A stretch of 64,000 nt of DNA from Streptomyces sp. NBC_01298 (GCF_035978755.1 NZ_CP108414.1:3162001-3226000); one strand, 5' to 3'; shown: positions 8,327-17,562, numbered from the stretch's first letter. Notes: a model not told the origin generated them from the sequence alone. A program made the numbers and translations.

Positions 8327-10173
8327 AGGCTGACACGGTCGATCTTCGACGGATTTTCGGCAGGGACGTCCGGTATACGGTGCCGCTGTTCCAGCGTCCG
8401 TATGTCTGGGACAGGGACGACAACTGGGCCGCCCTGTGGGAGGACATCCGCCGCACGGTCGAGAGGTCCGAGCAGGCGGCGCAGGCCGGGGAGGCCGTCG
8501 CGCCGCACTTTCTCGGCGCCGTCGTCTTCGACGAGGCACCCCATATGTCATCGGACCTCGAGACCCGGCAGGTCATCGACGGGCAGCAGCGCCTGACGAC
8601 GCTCCAGCTCTTCCTTTTCGCGGCGAGGCTGTCGGCGACTTCCCGGGACCACGAGAAGTCCGTACGGCTGCTCAGCAAGTTCCTGGAGAACGACGAGGAC
8701 CTGTTCGACCGTGCCCGGCATCCCGACCACCTCTACAAGGTCTGGCCCACGAACGCCGACCGCGCGGAGTTCCGTTCCGTCATGCTCGGCAAGGGCGGGA
8801 CCGGCCGGCTGATTTCGGCAGTCGGCTACTTCCAGCAGGAGATCGACAAGTGGCTGGCGGAGGCACCCGAACCGCAGGAGCGGCTCGGGGCGCTGGTCCA
8901 GACGATGCGGGAGCATCTGCGACTGGTCGTCATCGACCTGGAGGAGCACGACGACGCGCAGGTCGTCTTCGAGACCCTCAACAGCCGTGGCACGCCGCTG
9001 GAACACGCGGACCTGGTCAAGAACCTGCTCTTCCGGGACGCCGAACACGCCGGTGCGGACATCGACCGCCTCTACAAGACCTACTGGGCTCCCTTCGACC
9101 AGGCTGAGTGGCGGACCGAGCAGACAACCGGCCGCATCACGCGAAGCCGCCTCGACGTGTTCCTGACCTATTGGCTCACGATGCGCACCCAGCGCGAATT
9201 CACCTCTTCGGCGCTGTTCAAGGAGTTCGAGCGCTGGCTGCGCTCCGCCTCCGTTCCCACCGAGGAGGTATTCGCGGAACTGACGCGGTACGCCGAGATC
9301 TACGAACGCCTCGACCAGTATCCGTCGCACGGCGTCGAGGGCCGGTTCCTGTACCGGATGAAGGTCATGCAGATGTCTACGCCGATGCCGCTGCTGCTCT
9401 TCCTCTACGGCCTGAGCGACGACGTGCTGTCGCCCGAGCGCCGTCGCAACGCCGTCCGCGCCATCGACAGCTATCTGGTGAGACGGGCGATCCTCAACCT
9501 CAGCAACCGCGACTACAACCACGTCTTCCGCGAGCTCGTGGCCGCGGCGGCGCAGGAGCCCGAGCACGCGGACGAAGTCATCGGCAAGACCCTTTCGGCG
9601 ATGCGTGGCCAGCACCGGCACTGGCCGTCCGACGCCGAGTTCCGCACGGCGCTGGAGCAGGACCCCCTGTACGCCCGTCTCTACCGCCATCGCGTCCGCA
9701 TCCTCCTGGAGGCGCTGGAGGACGAGCTGCGTACCGACCACACGGAGCAGCTCACCGCCCCTGTCGGCGATCAGCTCGGTGCGAAGCTGACGATCGAGCA
9801 CGTCATGCCGCAGAGCTGGCGCGAGAATTGGCCTCCGCTTGAGGGTGATCCAAACGAAGGGGCAGACCGTGACGAGCTGGTTCACACCCTCGGCAATCTG
9901 ACCCTGGTCACGGCCCGCCTCAATCCCACCCTCGGCAACATGGCGTGGGACAGCAAGCGCCAGTGGCTCGGTGAGCACAGCCTCCTGCGACTCACCCACG
10001 GCACGCTGCTCAATCCCCCACCCACCTCCGACATCAGCGAATGGGCTTCGTCATGGGACGAGCACCGTATCCGTGACCGGGGTGCCCATCTCGCCTCGCT
10101 TGCCTTGCGCATCTGGCCTTCGGCGGCCGAGCTGTTCGCCGCATCCGTCGCCACGGGAAGCGCCGACCAATGA
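8323..10173 (+). CDS. GmrSD-type (DUF262/DUF1524) modification-dependent restriction enzyme
   Basis: The 616-residue protein has the DUF262 (GmrS-like) N-terminal domain, with PLFQRPYVWD at about 21-30 and the nucleotide-handling IDGQQRLTT at 85-93. A helical middle follows. The C-terminal DUF1524 His-Me nuclease domain shows EHVMPQSW at about 492-499, then HTLGNLTLVT and the N..L..MAWDSKR helix. GmrSD enzymes are type IV restriction systems that cut DNA carrying modified, often glucosylated, cytosines. ATG at 8323 overlaps the stop of the upstream NYN-containing frame, so both would be co-translated. GC and codon use match the host better than the restriction-modification gene to the left. 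It is a credible phage-defence gene placed beside an integration hot spot. Confidence 0.85.
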   Translation: MKADTVDLRRIFGRDVRYTVPLFQRPYVWDRDDNWAALWEDIRRTVERSEQAAQAGEAVAPHFLGAVVFDEAPHMSSDLETRQVIDGQQRLTTLQLFLFAARLSATSRDHEKSVRLLSKFLENDEDLFDRARHPDHLYKVWPTNADRAEFRSVMLGKGGTGRLISAVGYFQQEIDKWLAEAPEPQERLGALVQTMREHLRLVVIDLEEHDDAQVVFETLNSRGTPLEHADLVKNLLFRDAEHAGADIDRLYKTYWAPFDQAEWRTEQTTGRITRSRLDVFLTYWLTMRTQREFTSSALFKEFERWLRSASVPTEEVFAELTRYAEIYERLDQYPSHGVEGRFLYRMKVMQMSTPMPLLLFLYGLSDDVLSPERRRNAVRAIDSYLVRRAILNLSNRDYNHVFRELVAAAAQEPEHADEVIGKTLSAMRGQHRHWPSDAEFRTALEQDPLYARLYRHRVRILLEALEDELRTDHTEQLTAPVGDQLGAKLTIEHVMPQSWRENWPPLEGDPNEGADRDELVHTLGNLTLVTARLNPTLGNMAWDSKRQWLGEHSLLRLTHGTLLNPPPTSDISEWASSWDEHRIRDRGAHLASLALRIWPSAAELFAASVATGSADQ

Positions 10174-10250
10174 CCGACCACCCCACCGGTCGTGTAGGTG
10201 TGGACGATCGCTCCTGAGATGACCGCCTCGCGGTGATCGCGCCGGCTCAG

Positions 10251-10370
10251 CTACTTGGAGCCGTGTTCGTTCGGGTCCTTGCCGAGGGTGCTCTCCACCG
10301 TGTGGCCGAAGGCGCCAACGTTCGGCGTCTTGTTCAGGGATTCGGGCCAAGCGCCCTGCGCCTGGCCGGC
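10251..10370 (-). pseudogene. C-terminal remnant of an unknown small protein gene
   Basis: On the minus strand a frame ending in TAG at 10251 encodes NAGQAQGAWPESLNKTPNVG followed by AFGHTVESTLGKDPNEHGSK. Composition and codon choice look genuinely coding. Upstream the frame stays open but has no ATG, GTG or TTG and becomes arginine-rich noise near 10380. It therefore looks like a tail that has lost its 5' part. The product is not recognised. Confidence 0.35.
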
Positions 10371-10396
10371 GTTCGTCGCGCACGTGCGCCGACCCG

Positions 10397-12611
10397 TCAG
10401 CGGCGCTTGCGCTTCCCTCCGACGCGCTTCGCGGGCTTCTTCGTGCCCCGGGAGCGGGTCGTTGCGCTGGTGTGGAAGGCTCGGCGGGCCTGGTTGGCGG
10501 TGGTGCGGTCAGGGTGGTGTGCGAGCTGCTGCGCCAGGAAGGCGGCCGTGTACGGGTCCGCCCCGATGAGGGCGGTGAGGAGGGCCGGGGGGCCGCCGGG
10601 CCAGGTTGACGCGGCCTTGTCGAAGGCGGCGTGGAGCGCGGCGAACAGTTCGGGCTCCTCCTGATCCGGGTCCGCCGTCAAGCGGTGGTCGAGGGATGCG
10701 CCGCGCCGTACGGATTCGAGCTCGTCGATTAGGTACACCGCGCGGGCCGACAGCGGGACCGTGGAGGTCTCGAGCGCCTGGCCGCGTGCGTGCAGGGTGT
10801 GTTCGGCCCAGCCGCCCAGGACGGGGTCCGCCAGCAGTCCGTACAGGGCATCGTCGGGCACGGCCGTCGCGTCCAGGGCGGCGAGCAGCGCTCGCCGCCT
10901 GGCGGGCTCCTCCTCGGGGCGGTCGGCGGAGAGCGCGTCGAAGAAGGGGGGCCATCCATCGGAGCCCCGCGCGGCCAGCCAGTGGGCGACGGCCTGCCGG
11001 GCGGCCCTCTTCGGCCACCACTGGGCGCCCGCGACGAGCCGTTCCGCATCCCAGGCGAGCACCTGGTCATGAGTGGGGAAGACATCGGCGGCTTCGCCTC
11101 CGATGCCCAGGAGGAGGGCGTCGCGCAGCAAGGAGGTGCCGAGTGGGGTGAGGGTGAGGGCATCGCCGGAGGTGCTGGGTGACACCCAGCACCTCCAGGC
11201 GGTCCATCAGGCGCGCGAGCCGGGCCGCGCCCGGGATCAGGTCCGTGCGGTCGGACTCGGTGAGTGACGGAAGCCCGAGTACGGCGGACAGGGCCTGGGG
11301 GGCGGGCAGTTCGTAGGCTCCGGTGGCCGGGACGGACGGGGCGGGGTCGCTCTCGTGACCCGGCGGGATGAACCACATGTCGTTCAGGGCGGCCAGTCGG
11401 GCCACGGACTGCGCCGCCCCCGCCCGCTCGGACAGGCCGTAGAGGGTCAGCAGGTGCTCGCCGTCGAACTGTTCGGCCGTCTCGTCCTCCTCGGCCAGCT
11501 GCGCCAGCAGGGCGCCGAAGAGGTTCAGGCCAAGTCCGGTCAGCTCGGCGGGACCGCCGTCGCGCCATGCTTCGGCCGATGGTCCCGCGCTCGGGGTGCC
11601 GCCCGGTTCCCGACGCACCAGGAACCCGCTCGCCAGGGCCAGTTCGCGCGTTCGGTCGTCCGCACCCTGCGGGTCGGCGGCGGCTCGCGCCAGGAGCTGG
11701 GGCAGGGGGGCGGCACGCAGCAGCGTGGCCTGCTCCTGGGGGGAGGCCGGCAGTGGGGCCGGGGGCATGGGTGCGAGTTCCTCGCCGTACATCTCCACGT
11801 GCTGGAAGGCCATCGCCTCGACGAGGGCGAGGAGGGCGCGGCCGGGAGCATCGCCGCCCCCCGGCGCCAGGTGCGCGAAGGGGCCGCGCAGCAGGGCGTC
11901 GAGCCCGGCTGCCGTCCAGCGGTCCGCGAGCAGGCCCGCCTGTTCGTCGTACCAGTCCTCCTGCGCGCCGGCTGGGGCCCCGGTGGTCGTCACCGCCTCC
12001 AGTCGGGCGGTGAGCAGCAGACGGGCCTGGTTTGAGCGTTCCGCGCAGAGGGCCTGCGCGTAAGCCGCCGCGGAGAGCGGTTCATTCGCGGACGAGGAGG
12101 CTACGAAGCCCAGCGCGGCGTTCCGCTCGGCGTAGGGGAGCGCGGCGAACGTCTCCAGCCAGTCGCGCACCGCCTGGGGGTCGTTGTCGTCAACTCCCGC
12201 CGCACGCACCAGGTTCCCGTAGAGCCGCGGCCAGGTGAGGCGGTCGGGGCTCGTCATCGCCTGCCCGAAGCCCTCTGCCAGCTCGTGCACCCGGGCCACG
12301 AGCTTCGCGTGCCGCTTGGCATTGAGACGGCCGGCCTCGTGCGTGTGGTCGGCCAGCGAGGCCAGCGCGGTGACGAAGCCCGGCAGCTCCTCCGCGGCGG
12401 CGCTGACGTAGAGCGGGAGCAGTAGATGCAGCAGTTCCTCGGCGAGCTCCTCGGTGGGCTCGGGCAGGCCCGTCCGGCAGCGGGCCCCGCCCAGGACCAG
12501 CAGGCCGAGGACGGCCTCCGCCGCCCGCGCGTCCAGCGGGGCGCCCCGCTCTTCGGCTCGGGCAAGGAAGGAGTCCACGTCGAGGGGAAAGGGCGTGATG
12601 GCGGTGGTCAT
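10397..12611 (-). pseudogene. Conserved hypothetical protein gene interrupted by a frameshift
   Basis: The 5' part starts at ATG 12611 (MTTAITPFPLDVDSFLARAE) and reads a soluble, mostly helical Leu/Ala-rich protein to residue ~480 (RLARLMDRLEVLG). It then turns into arginine- and histidine-rich nonsense, ending at 11067. The natural continuation (SGDALTLTPLGTSLLRDALL and onward) is in the adjacent frame from 11185 to the stop at 10397, with a basic tail (KKPAKRVGGKRKRR). Joined, the product would be about 740 residues. No known domain is recognised. The switch falls inside a perfect palindrome at 11168-11196. A real mutation, an assembly error and programmed shifting are all possible, and the last is least likely because no slippery run is present. 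Confidence 0.7.
11168..11196. repeat. Perfect 29-bp palindrome (14-bp arms, 1-base centre) at the frame switch
   Basis: The arm GGAGGTGCTGGGTG and its exact reverse complement flank a single base. The position coincides with the reading-frame switch in the surrounding gene. Perfect palindromes with almost no loop inside coding sequence are rare. They are typical products of template-switch repair of quasi-palindromes, and are also hard to sequence. Confidence 0.8.
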
Positions 12612-12861
12612 CCCGGCAGCCTAGGGGCGCGGCGCGGCCGCCACTCGTGGTCCGCCTTCTTTTACGTCTACCGGGTAGAGCTGCCGTCCGGGGCCGGGGT
12701 GGGCCCGCGCATTCCGGTGGTCCGTACGAAGGATGTGGGGGTGGGTCTGTGGGTTTTGGGGGGTGGGGGGCGGGGGTGGGCGTGCGTAGGTTGGTGGGGA
12801 GGCCACTTGGGGTTGCTGATCTGGTGCTTTGTGGCGTGCTCTGACTGTGAGGCGGCGCGGA

Positions 12862-13845
12862 ATGCGTGACTTGGTGGAGACGGCGCGGCGGTGGGTGGCC
12901 GAGGGGCGGGTCGGGTTTCTGGCGCGGCCCGTGACCGAGCAGGGCTTCGGGCCCCGGGATCCCGCCGGAGCGGTGCTCGTGGATGTGGGTGGTGAGTGTG
13001 TCGGGGCCCTGTACCGGGGGGTGTTCGATGCCGAGCTCGTGGCGGAGGCCGCCTCCATGGGGGGCGGGGAGACCGCTCGGGTGTGTGAGGTTTCCGTGGG
13101 GGCCGGGGAAGCCGTTGAGGCCAAGCTGACGTGTGGCGGGCAGGCCGAGGTGCTGTTGCAGCCGCTGGCGGCGATTCCCGGTGAGTGGTGGGAGCTGCTC
13201 GGGCAGGGGGTCGGGGTCGCGCTCGTGACCCAGTTGAACGAGCGGGCGGATCAGGCTGTGAGTGGTGTCGTGCGGGGGGCCGATCAGCCTTCCGGTGACG
13301 CCGAGCGGCGGGCCGGGGAGCTGCTGCGGACGCGGCGGCCCGGGCGGGACGCGTTGTACGCGGGCTCCGGGCTGGTGCTCGTGGAGGCGTACCCGTCGGC
13401 TCCGTACGTGGTGATCGGCGGAGGCGGGGAGCTGGCCGAGGTCATCGAGGCCCAGGCCCGGCTGCTCGGGTGGGAGGTCAGTGTCGTCACCGATGTGGGT
13501 GGGGCCGAGAAGCTCCTCGGGGCGCGGCGGGACGCCGCCTGTCTGGCGATGCTGAGCCATGACCCGGAGTTCGACGTGCCGACGCTGCGGACCGCGCTCG
13601 CGCTGGGCGTCCCTTACGTCGGTGCGCTCGGCTCCCGCAAGACCACCGCGCGGCGCCGCGAGGGACTGCTCGCGGCGGGGGTGGGCGAGGACCTGCTGCG
13701 GACGGTGCACGGGCCGATCGGGCTGGATCTGGGCGGACAGACGCCGGCGGAGACGGCGCTGGCCATCTGTGCGGAGATCCTGGCGGTGCTCGGTGGTCGC
13801 GAGGTGCGCGGGGTGCGGGACGCGGACGGCCCCCTCAAGGGGTGA
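12862..13845 (+). CDS. xdhC: XdhC/CoxI-family molybdenum-cofactor maturation protein
   Basis: The 327-residue protein has an N-terminal XdhC_CoxI domain (residues ~1-100, starting MRDLVETARRWVAEG) and a C-terminal Rossmann domain. The latter holds the dinucleotide-type motif VVIGGGGELAEVIEAQA and the conserved LGVPYVGALGSRKT and LDLGGQTPAETALAICAEI motifs. Members bind molybdenum cofactor and support its sulfuration and insertion into xanthine-dehydrogenase-type enzymes. No molybdoenzyme subunits are adjacent, so it serves a target elsewhere. ATG at 12862 gives the usual length; an ATG at 12829 is in frame but extends into non-conserved residues. The 250 bp upstream are G-rich, with no gene seen. 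Confidence 0.85.
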   Translation: MRDLVETARRWVAEGRVGFLARPVTEQGFGPRDPAGAVLVDVGGECVGALYRGVFDAELVAEAASMGGGETARVCEVSVGAGEAVEAKLTCGGQAEVLLQPLAAIPGEWWELLGQGVGVALVTQLNERADQAVSGVVRGADQPSGDAERRAGELLRTRRPGRDALYAGSGLVLVEAYPSAPYVVIGGGGELAEVIEAQARLLGWEVSVVTDVGGAEKLLGARRDAACLAMLSHDPEFDVPTLRTALALGVPYVGALGSRKTTARRREGLLAAGVGEDLLRTVHGPIGLDLGGQTPAETALAICAEILAVLGGREVRGVRDADGPLKG

Positions 13846-13895
13846 GGGCCCGGCTCGCGGGCGTGATCGGGTGAAATGGGCGCTGATGCGGGAAA

Positions 13896-14309
13896 ATGGG
13901 TTGTATGGACACGACTCTGATCTTCCTCGCGGTGGACAGAACACTGACCAACATCGCGTGGTTCCTGGTCGTCGGGCTCATCGTGGTCGGCTTCCTGCTC
14001 GGCGGCTTCTTGCTGGGCAAGCGGGTCCGGGCACAGGAACCCGCACCCCCCTCTCCCGAGAGCCAGCCGCACCTGCCCGAGGGCGGTGCGGTGTACGAGG
14101 TCTCCGAGGAGCGGGAGTACGTGGATTTCCCCGAGAACGGGCTGCGCCCGCACGAGATGCAGGGGTACGGGAACTTCGGCTCCACCACCTCGCTCCATCC
14201 GGAGGAGGTCCGGGCCCGGCGTGAGGCGGAGCACCGGCACGTCGAGGGGCCGGGACCGCACGCCCAGCCCGGTTCCCCGCCGAACTCGGGCCGCGGTGCG
14301 CACGACTGA
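13896..14309 (+). CDS. DUF6479-like small membrane protein
   Basis: The 137-residue protein has one N-terminal transmembrane helix (about residues 18-40, WFLVVGLIVVGFLLGGFLLG). A hydrophilic cytoplasmic tail rich in Pro and Glu follows, with EEVRARREAEH near the end. This layout fits DUF6479, a family abundant in Streptomyces without known function. Two starts are possible, ATG at 13896 and ATG at 13905; the second removes three residues only. It converges on the ligase gene, with a strong hairpin between. Confidence 0.7.
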   Translation: MGCMDTTLIFLAVDRTLTNIAWFLVVGLIVVGFLLGGFLLGKRVRAQEPAPPSPESQPHLPEGGAVYEVSEEREYVDFPENGLRPHEMQGYGNFGSTTSLHPEEVRARREAEHRHVEGPGPHAQPGSPPNSGRGAHD

Positions 14310-14345
14310 ACACGGACGAGGACGGACCACTGAGCCGGCAGTCCG

Positions 14346-14380
14346 ACCTGTGACCCGCGGCCCCGCCGCGGGTCACAGGT
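14346..14380. terminator. Bidirectional hairpin between convergent genes
   Basis: Perfect 15-bp arms (ACCTGTGACCCGCGG and its complement) enclose a five-base loop. There is no T-run, as is usual for Streptomyces terminators. The right arm overlaps the last codons and stop of the ligase gene on the opposite strand. Confidence 0.7.
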
Positions 14381-15284
14381 CTGTGCGCAGGCGCAGGACC
14401 TCCGGTGGCGGGTGCCGGGTCGAGGTGTGGCGGACCTCGGCCGTCAGCGGCGGGTCCAGGGGGTGGAAGGGGACTTCGCCGAGGCCGATCGCCGTGATGG
14501 TGCCGGTGACCGTGCCGGCCCCGGCCGCCCCCAGGGCCCGGGTGGCTACCGCCGCCGCCACCTCGGTGCGGAGCGGCGCCGTCAGGGGGCTCGACACCAG
14601 CGGGGTCTCGTCCCCGACCGGCAGGACCAGGACGAGGGCGAGGGGGCGGCGGGCGGTGCCCGTGTAGCCGACCACCGCCGCGTCCCGGACGTTGGTGTGG
14701 CGGAGCTTGCGCCAGGACCGGCGGCCGGCCGGGTAGGCCTCGTCCATCCGTTTCACGACCAGGCCCTCGATGCCGCTGGCGGGCAGGGTCTCGTACCAGG
14801 TCTCCGCCAGCTCGGGGTCCGTGGTCATGGGGACCGGCTGGAGCGGCGGGCCCAGGGGCAGGAGGAGGTCCACGAGGAGGGCGCGCCGGCGTTCGTACGG
14901 ACGGGCGCGCAGGTCCAGGCCGGCGAGTTCCAGGACGTCGAACGCCGCGTAGGAGGCCGGCAGCGTCCGGGCCAGTACGGCGGCCCGCGCGGCCGAGGCG
15001 ACGGCGGCCCGGCGCTGTACGAGCGCGAAGTCGGTGCGGCCCGCGTGCCAGACGACCACCTCCCCGTCGAGGACGGTTCCGGCGGGCAGCTGGTGGGCGG
15101 CCGCCGCGAGGTCGGGGAAGGCCGCGGTGACGACGCGGCCGGAGCGGGCCTGGAGGACGACCCCGTCAACGGCCCGGTCGGTGCGGACGATGACGAGGCG
15201 GTGGCCGTCGAACTTGGGCTCGTACGCGAGACCGGGCCCGCGCGGCAGGGTCCGTACGGCGGCGGCGAGGGCGACGGTGATCAC
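14373..15284 (-). CDS. ATP-dependent DNA ligase (stand-alone LigC/LigD-ligase type)
   Basis: The 303-residue ligase has the nucleotidyltransferase motif I YEPKFDGHR with catalytic Lys at about residue 24. Downstream are motif III-like TVLDGEVVVW, motif IV EGLVVKR and motif V WRKLRHT, then an OB-fold domain. Length fits actinobacterial LigC or the detached ligase domain of LigD. The GTG start at 15284 overlaps the stop of the upstream polymerase gene (GTGA), so the two form one transcription unit. It would seal breaks after Ku binding and Prim-Pol gap filling in non-homologous end joining. Confidence 0.9.
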   Translation of the reverse strand: MITVALAAAVRTLPRGPGLAYEPKFDGHRLVIVRTDRAVDGVVLQARSGRVVTAAFPDLAAAAHQLPAGTVLDGEVVVWHAGRTDFALVQRRAAVASAARAAVLARTLPASYAAFDVLELAGLDLRARPYERRRALLVDLLLPLGPPLQPVPMTTDPELAETWYETLPASGIEGLVVKRMDEAYPAGRRSWRKLRHTNVRDAAVVGYTGTARRPLALVLVLPVGDETPLVSSPLTAPLRTEVAAAVATRALGAAGAGTVTGTITAIGLGEVPFHPLDPPLTAEVRHTSTRHPPPEVLRLRTDL

Positions 15285-16165
15285 GGGAGCCGTCCGGCCC
15301 GGGAGGCGTCGAGGAGGGGCGCGAAGAGGTCTCCGTCGCGGGCGAGGCGGGGGGCGATGTCGTCGGCCAGGAAGACCAGGTCGGAGGGGGTGCGGCAGGC
15401 CTCGACCTCGGGCCAGGAGAGGGGGGCGGAGACCGTGGGCAGGGTGCGGGCGCGCAGGGTGTACGGGGCGGCCGTGGTCTTGGCGGCGGCGTTCTGGCTG
15501 TGGTCGACGAAGACCTTCCCGGGGCGCAGCGCCTTGGCCATCCGGTGCACGACGAGCTCGGGGAGCTCGCGCTCGGCTTCCTGGGCGAGGGCCTTCGCGT
15601 ACGCCGACACGTGCTCGGAGGGGGTCGGTTCGAGGGGTACCGCCAGATGGAGGCCCTTGGAGCCGGAGGTCTTGGCGTAGGCGTGGAGGCCGTCGGCCGT
15701 GAGGCGGTCCCGGAGCCAGAGGGCGGCGGCGGAGCATTCGACGACGGTGGCGGGGGGACCCGGGTCGAGGTCCAGGATCAGCCGGTCGGCGAGGGCGGGG
15801 GCCCCGGCCGGCCACTGGGGGGTGTGGAACTCGACGACGAGGTTGGCGGCCCACATCAGGGTGGGCAGGTCGGCGACGACCACCTGCTCGGCCCGGAGGT
15901 CCTCCGAGCGGGGCACCGGCGTGGTGTTCACCCAGGCGGGGGTACCGGGCGGCGGGTTCTTGGTGAAGAAGAGCTGTCCGTCCGGGCCGTCGGGATAGCG
16001 CAGGAAGGACACCGGGCGGTCGTGGATGTGGGCGAGCAGGGGGCCCGCGACCGTGGCGTAGTAGTGGAGGACCTCTCCCTTGGTGAAGCCGGTCTCCGGG
16101 TAGAGGACCTTGTCGAGGTTGCTGAGCGAAATGCGACGGCCCTCCACCAGGGTGATCGGCGTCAT
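15281..16165 (-). CDS. LigD-type polymerase domain protein (Prim-Pol, non-homologous end joining)
   Basis: The 294-residue archaeo-eukaryotic primase family enzyme begins MTPITLVEGRRISLSNLDKV. It carries the phosphate-binding TKGEVLHYY segment, the catalytic ILDLDPG acidic motif and SGSKGLHLAVPL. This is the stand-alone equivalent of the polymerase domain of mycobacterial LigD. It adds ribonucleotides and fills gaps at broken ends. ATG at 16165 is 31 bp from the divergent Ku start, so one short intergenic promoter region serves both directions. No phosphoesterase domain is attached. Confidence 0.9.
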   Translation of the reverse strand: MTPITLVEGRRISLSNLDKVLYPETGFTKGEVLHYYATVAGPLLAHIHDRPVSFLRYPDGPDGQLFFTKNPPPGTPAWVNTTPVPRSEDLRAEQVVVADLPTLMWAANLVVEFHTPQWPAGAPALADRLILDLDPGPPATVVECSAAALWLRDRLTADGLHAYAKTSGSKGLHLAVPLEPTPSEHVSAYAKALAQEAERELPELVVHRMAKALRPGKVFVDHSQNAAAKTTAAPYTLRARTLPTVSAPLSWPEVEACRTPSDLVFLADDIAPRLARDGDLFAPLLDASRAGRLP

Positions 16166-16196
16166 ACGATGAGATTGCCACGAAACAGGAGGAACC

Positions 16197-17315
16197 GTGC
16201 GATCCATATGGAACGGGGCGATCTCCTTCGGCTTGGTCAGCATTCCGATCAAGCTCGTGAACGCCACCGAGAGCCACTCGATCTCCTTCCGCCAGATCCA
16301 CATCGGCGATGGCGGGCGCGTCCGCTACCGCAAGGTCTGCGAGCTGGACGGGGAGGAGGTGCCGACCGCCGAGATCGGCAAGGGGTACGAGGAGGCGGAC
16401 GGGTCGATCATTCCGATCACCGATGAGGATCTGGCGCAGTTGCCGATCGCCACCGCGAAGACGATCGAGATCGTTTCCTTTGTGCCGGCTGATCAGATCG
16501 ATCCGTTGCAGATGGACGCGGCCTACTACCTGGCGGCGAGCGGGGCCACGGCGGCCAAGCCGTACACGCTGCTGCGGGAGGCGCTGAAGCGGAGCCGGAA
16601 GGTCGCGATCGCGAAGTACGCGCTGCGGGGGCGGGAGCGGCTGGGCATGCTGCGGGTCGTCGACGACGTGATCGCGATGCACGGGCTGCTGTGGCCGGAC
16701 GAGATCCGGGTACCGGAGGGGGTCGCGCCCGAGGGTGAGGTGTCGGTGCGGGAGGCCGAGCTGGACCTGGCGGACGCGCTGATGGCGACGTTGGGGGAAG
16801 TGGACATGGACTCGCTGCGCGACGACTACCGCGAGGCGGTGGAGGCGATGGTCGCGGCGAAGGCGGACGGCCTCGGCGAGACGGTCGTGGCCCCGGGGCC
16901 GCCCGCGGAGGGTGCGGGTGGGCAGGTCATCGACCTGATGGCGGCGTTGGAGAGCAGTGTGCGGGCGGCCAAGGCTTCGCGGGCGGGGGCGGGGGCGGGG
17001 GCGGCTGCGCCGCCGGAGGCGGAGGGGGAGGGAGCTGGGGCGGAGGTTACGCCGATTCGGCGGAAGAAGGCTGCGGCGGCGGGGGCGGCTGCGCCGAAGG
17101 CTGTGGGTGGGAAGAAGTCGACCGCGTCGGCGGCGGGGGCCGGCGCCGAGGGTGGCCGCGGTGCCGCGAGGAAGTCGACGGCTGCCGCCGCGGCGAAGAA
17201 GAAGGCCGGTGCGGCGGCTGCGAAGAAGACCGCTTCGGCCAAGGCCGCGGAGGTGAAGCCCGCGCGGGCTGCGGCGAAGAAGGCGGTGACGCCGCGCAAG
17301 CGGAGTTCCGCTTGA
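16197..17315 (+). CDS. ku: Ku homodimeric DNA-end-binding protein
   Basis: The 372-residue Ku begins MRSIWNGAISFGLVSIPIKL, the conserved start of bacterial Ku, and continues through the core to about residue 250. The C-terminal 120 residues form a long Ala/Lys-rich tail (repeats like AAKKK and KKTAS) resembling histone H1. Such extended tails in actinobacterial Ku add non-specific DNA binding and affect threading along DNA. GTG at 16197 follows AGGAGG. Transcription is divergent from the polymerase and ligase genes, giving a compact end-joining locus. Confidence 0.95.
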   Translation: MRSIWNGAISFGLVSIPIKLVNATESHSISFRQIHIGDGGRVRYRKVCELDGEEVPTAEIGKGYEEADGSIIPITDEDLAQLPIATAKTIEIVSFVPADQIDPLQMDAAYYLAASGATAAKPYTLLREALKRSRKVAIAKYALRGRERLGMLRVVDDVIAMHGLLWPDEIRVPEGVAPEGEVSVREAELDLADALMATLGEVDMDSLRDDYREAVEAMVAAKADGLGETVVAPGPPAEGAGGQVIDLMAALESSVRAAKASRAGAGAGAAAPPEAEGEGAGAEVTPIRRKKAAAAGAAAPKAVGGKKSTASAAGAGAEGGRGAARKSTAAAAAKKKAGAAAAKKTASAKAAEVKPARAAAKKAVTPRKRSSA

Positions 17316-17344
17316 GGGGAGCGCCGCCGGGTGGTCCGCGTGAG

Positions 17345-17545
17345 GGCCCTGCGGGGCTTTCCCCTACCCGCCCTTCCACCGTTCCCCGGGCTGCGCCCGG
17401 ACCCCTGTCTGGGCGTTCCCCGGGCTCCGCCCGGAACCCCGGCCCTCGAACGCCCGACCGGCTGGGGGAAGGGGGACCGGGCTGCGCCCGGACCCCCTGG
17501 GGCTCCGCCCCAGACCCCGGTCCTCAAACGCCGGACGGCTGGGAT
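17345..17545. repeat. Dispersed GC-rich intergenic repeat, copy A
   Basis: This gap after ku holds nested hairpins built on CCGGGCTCCGCCCGG and GGGGCTCCGCCCC. They are flanked by the phrases CCCCTACCCGCCCTTCCACC and GGTCCTCAAACGCCGGACGG. Closely related text recurs near 50.33-50.47 kb and, inverted, at 56.66-56.73 kb. All copies lie just past the 3' ends of genes, which suits a terminator-type or REP-like role. Confidence 0.7.
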
Positions 17546-17562
17546 GCTCCCGGTGGCCCGGG

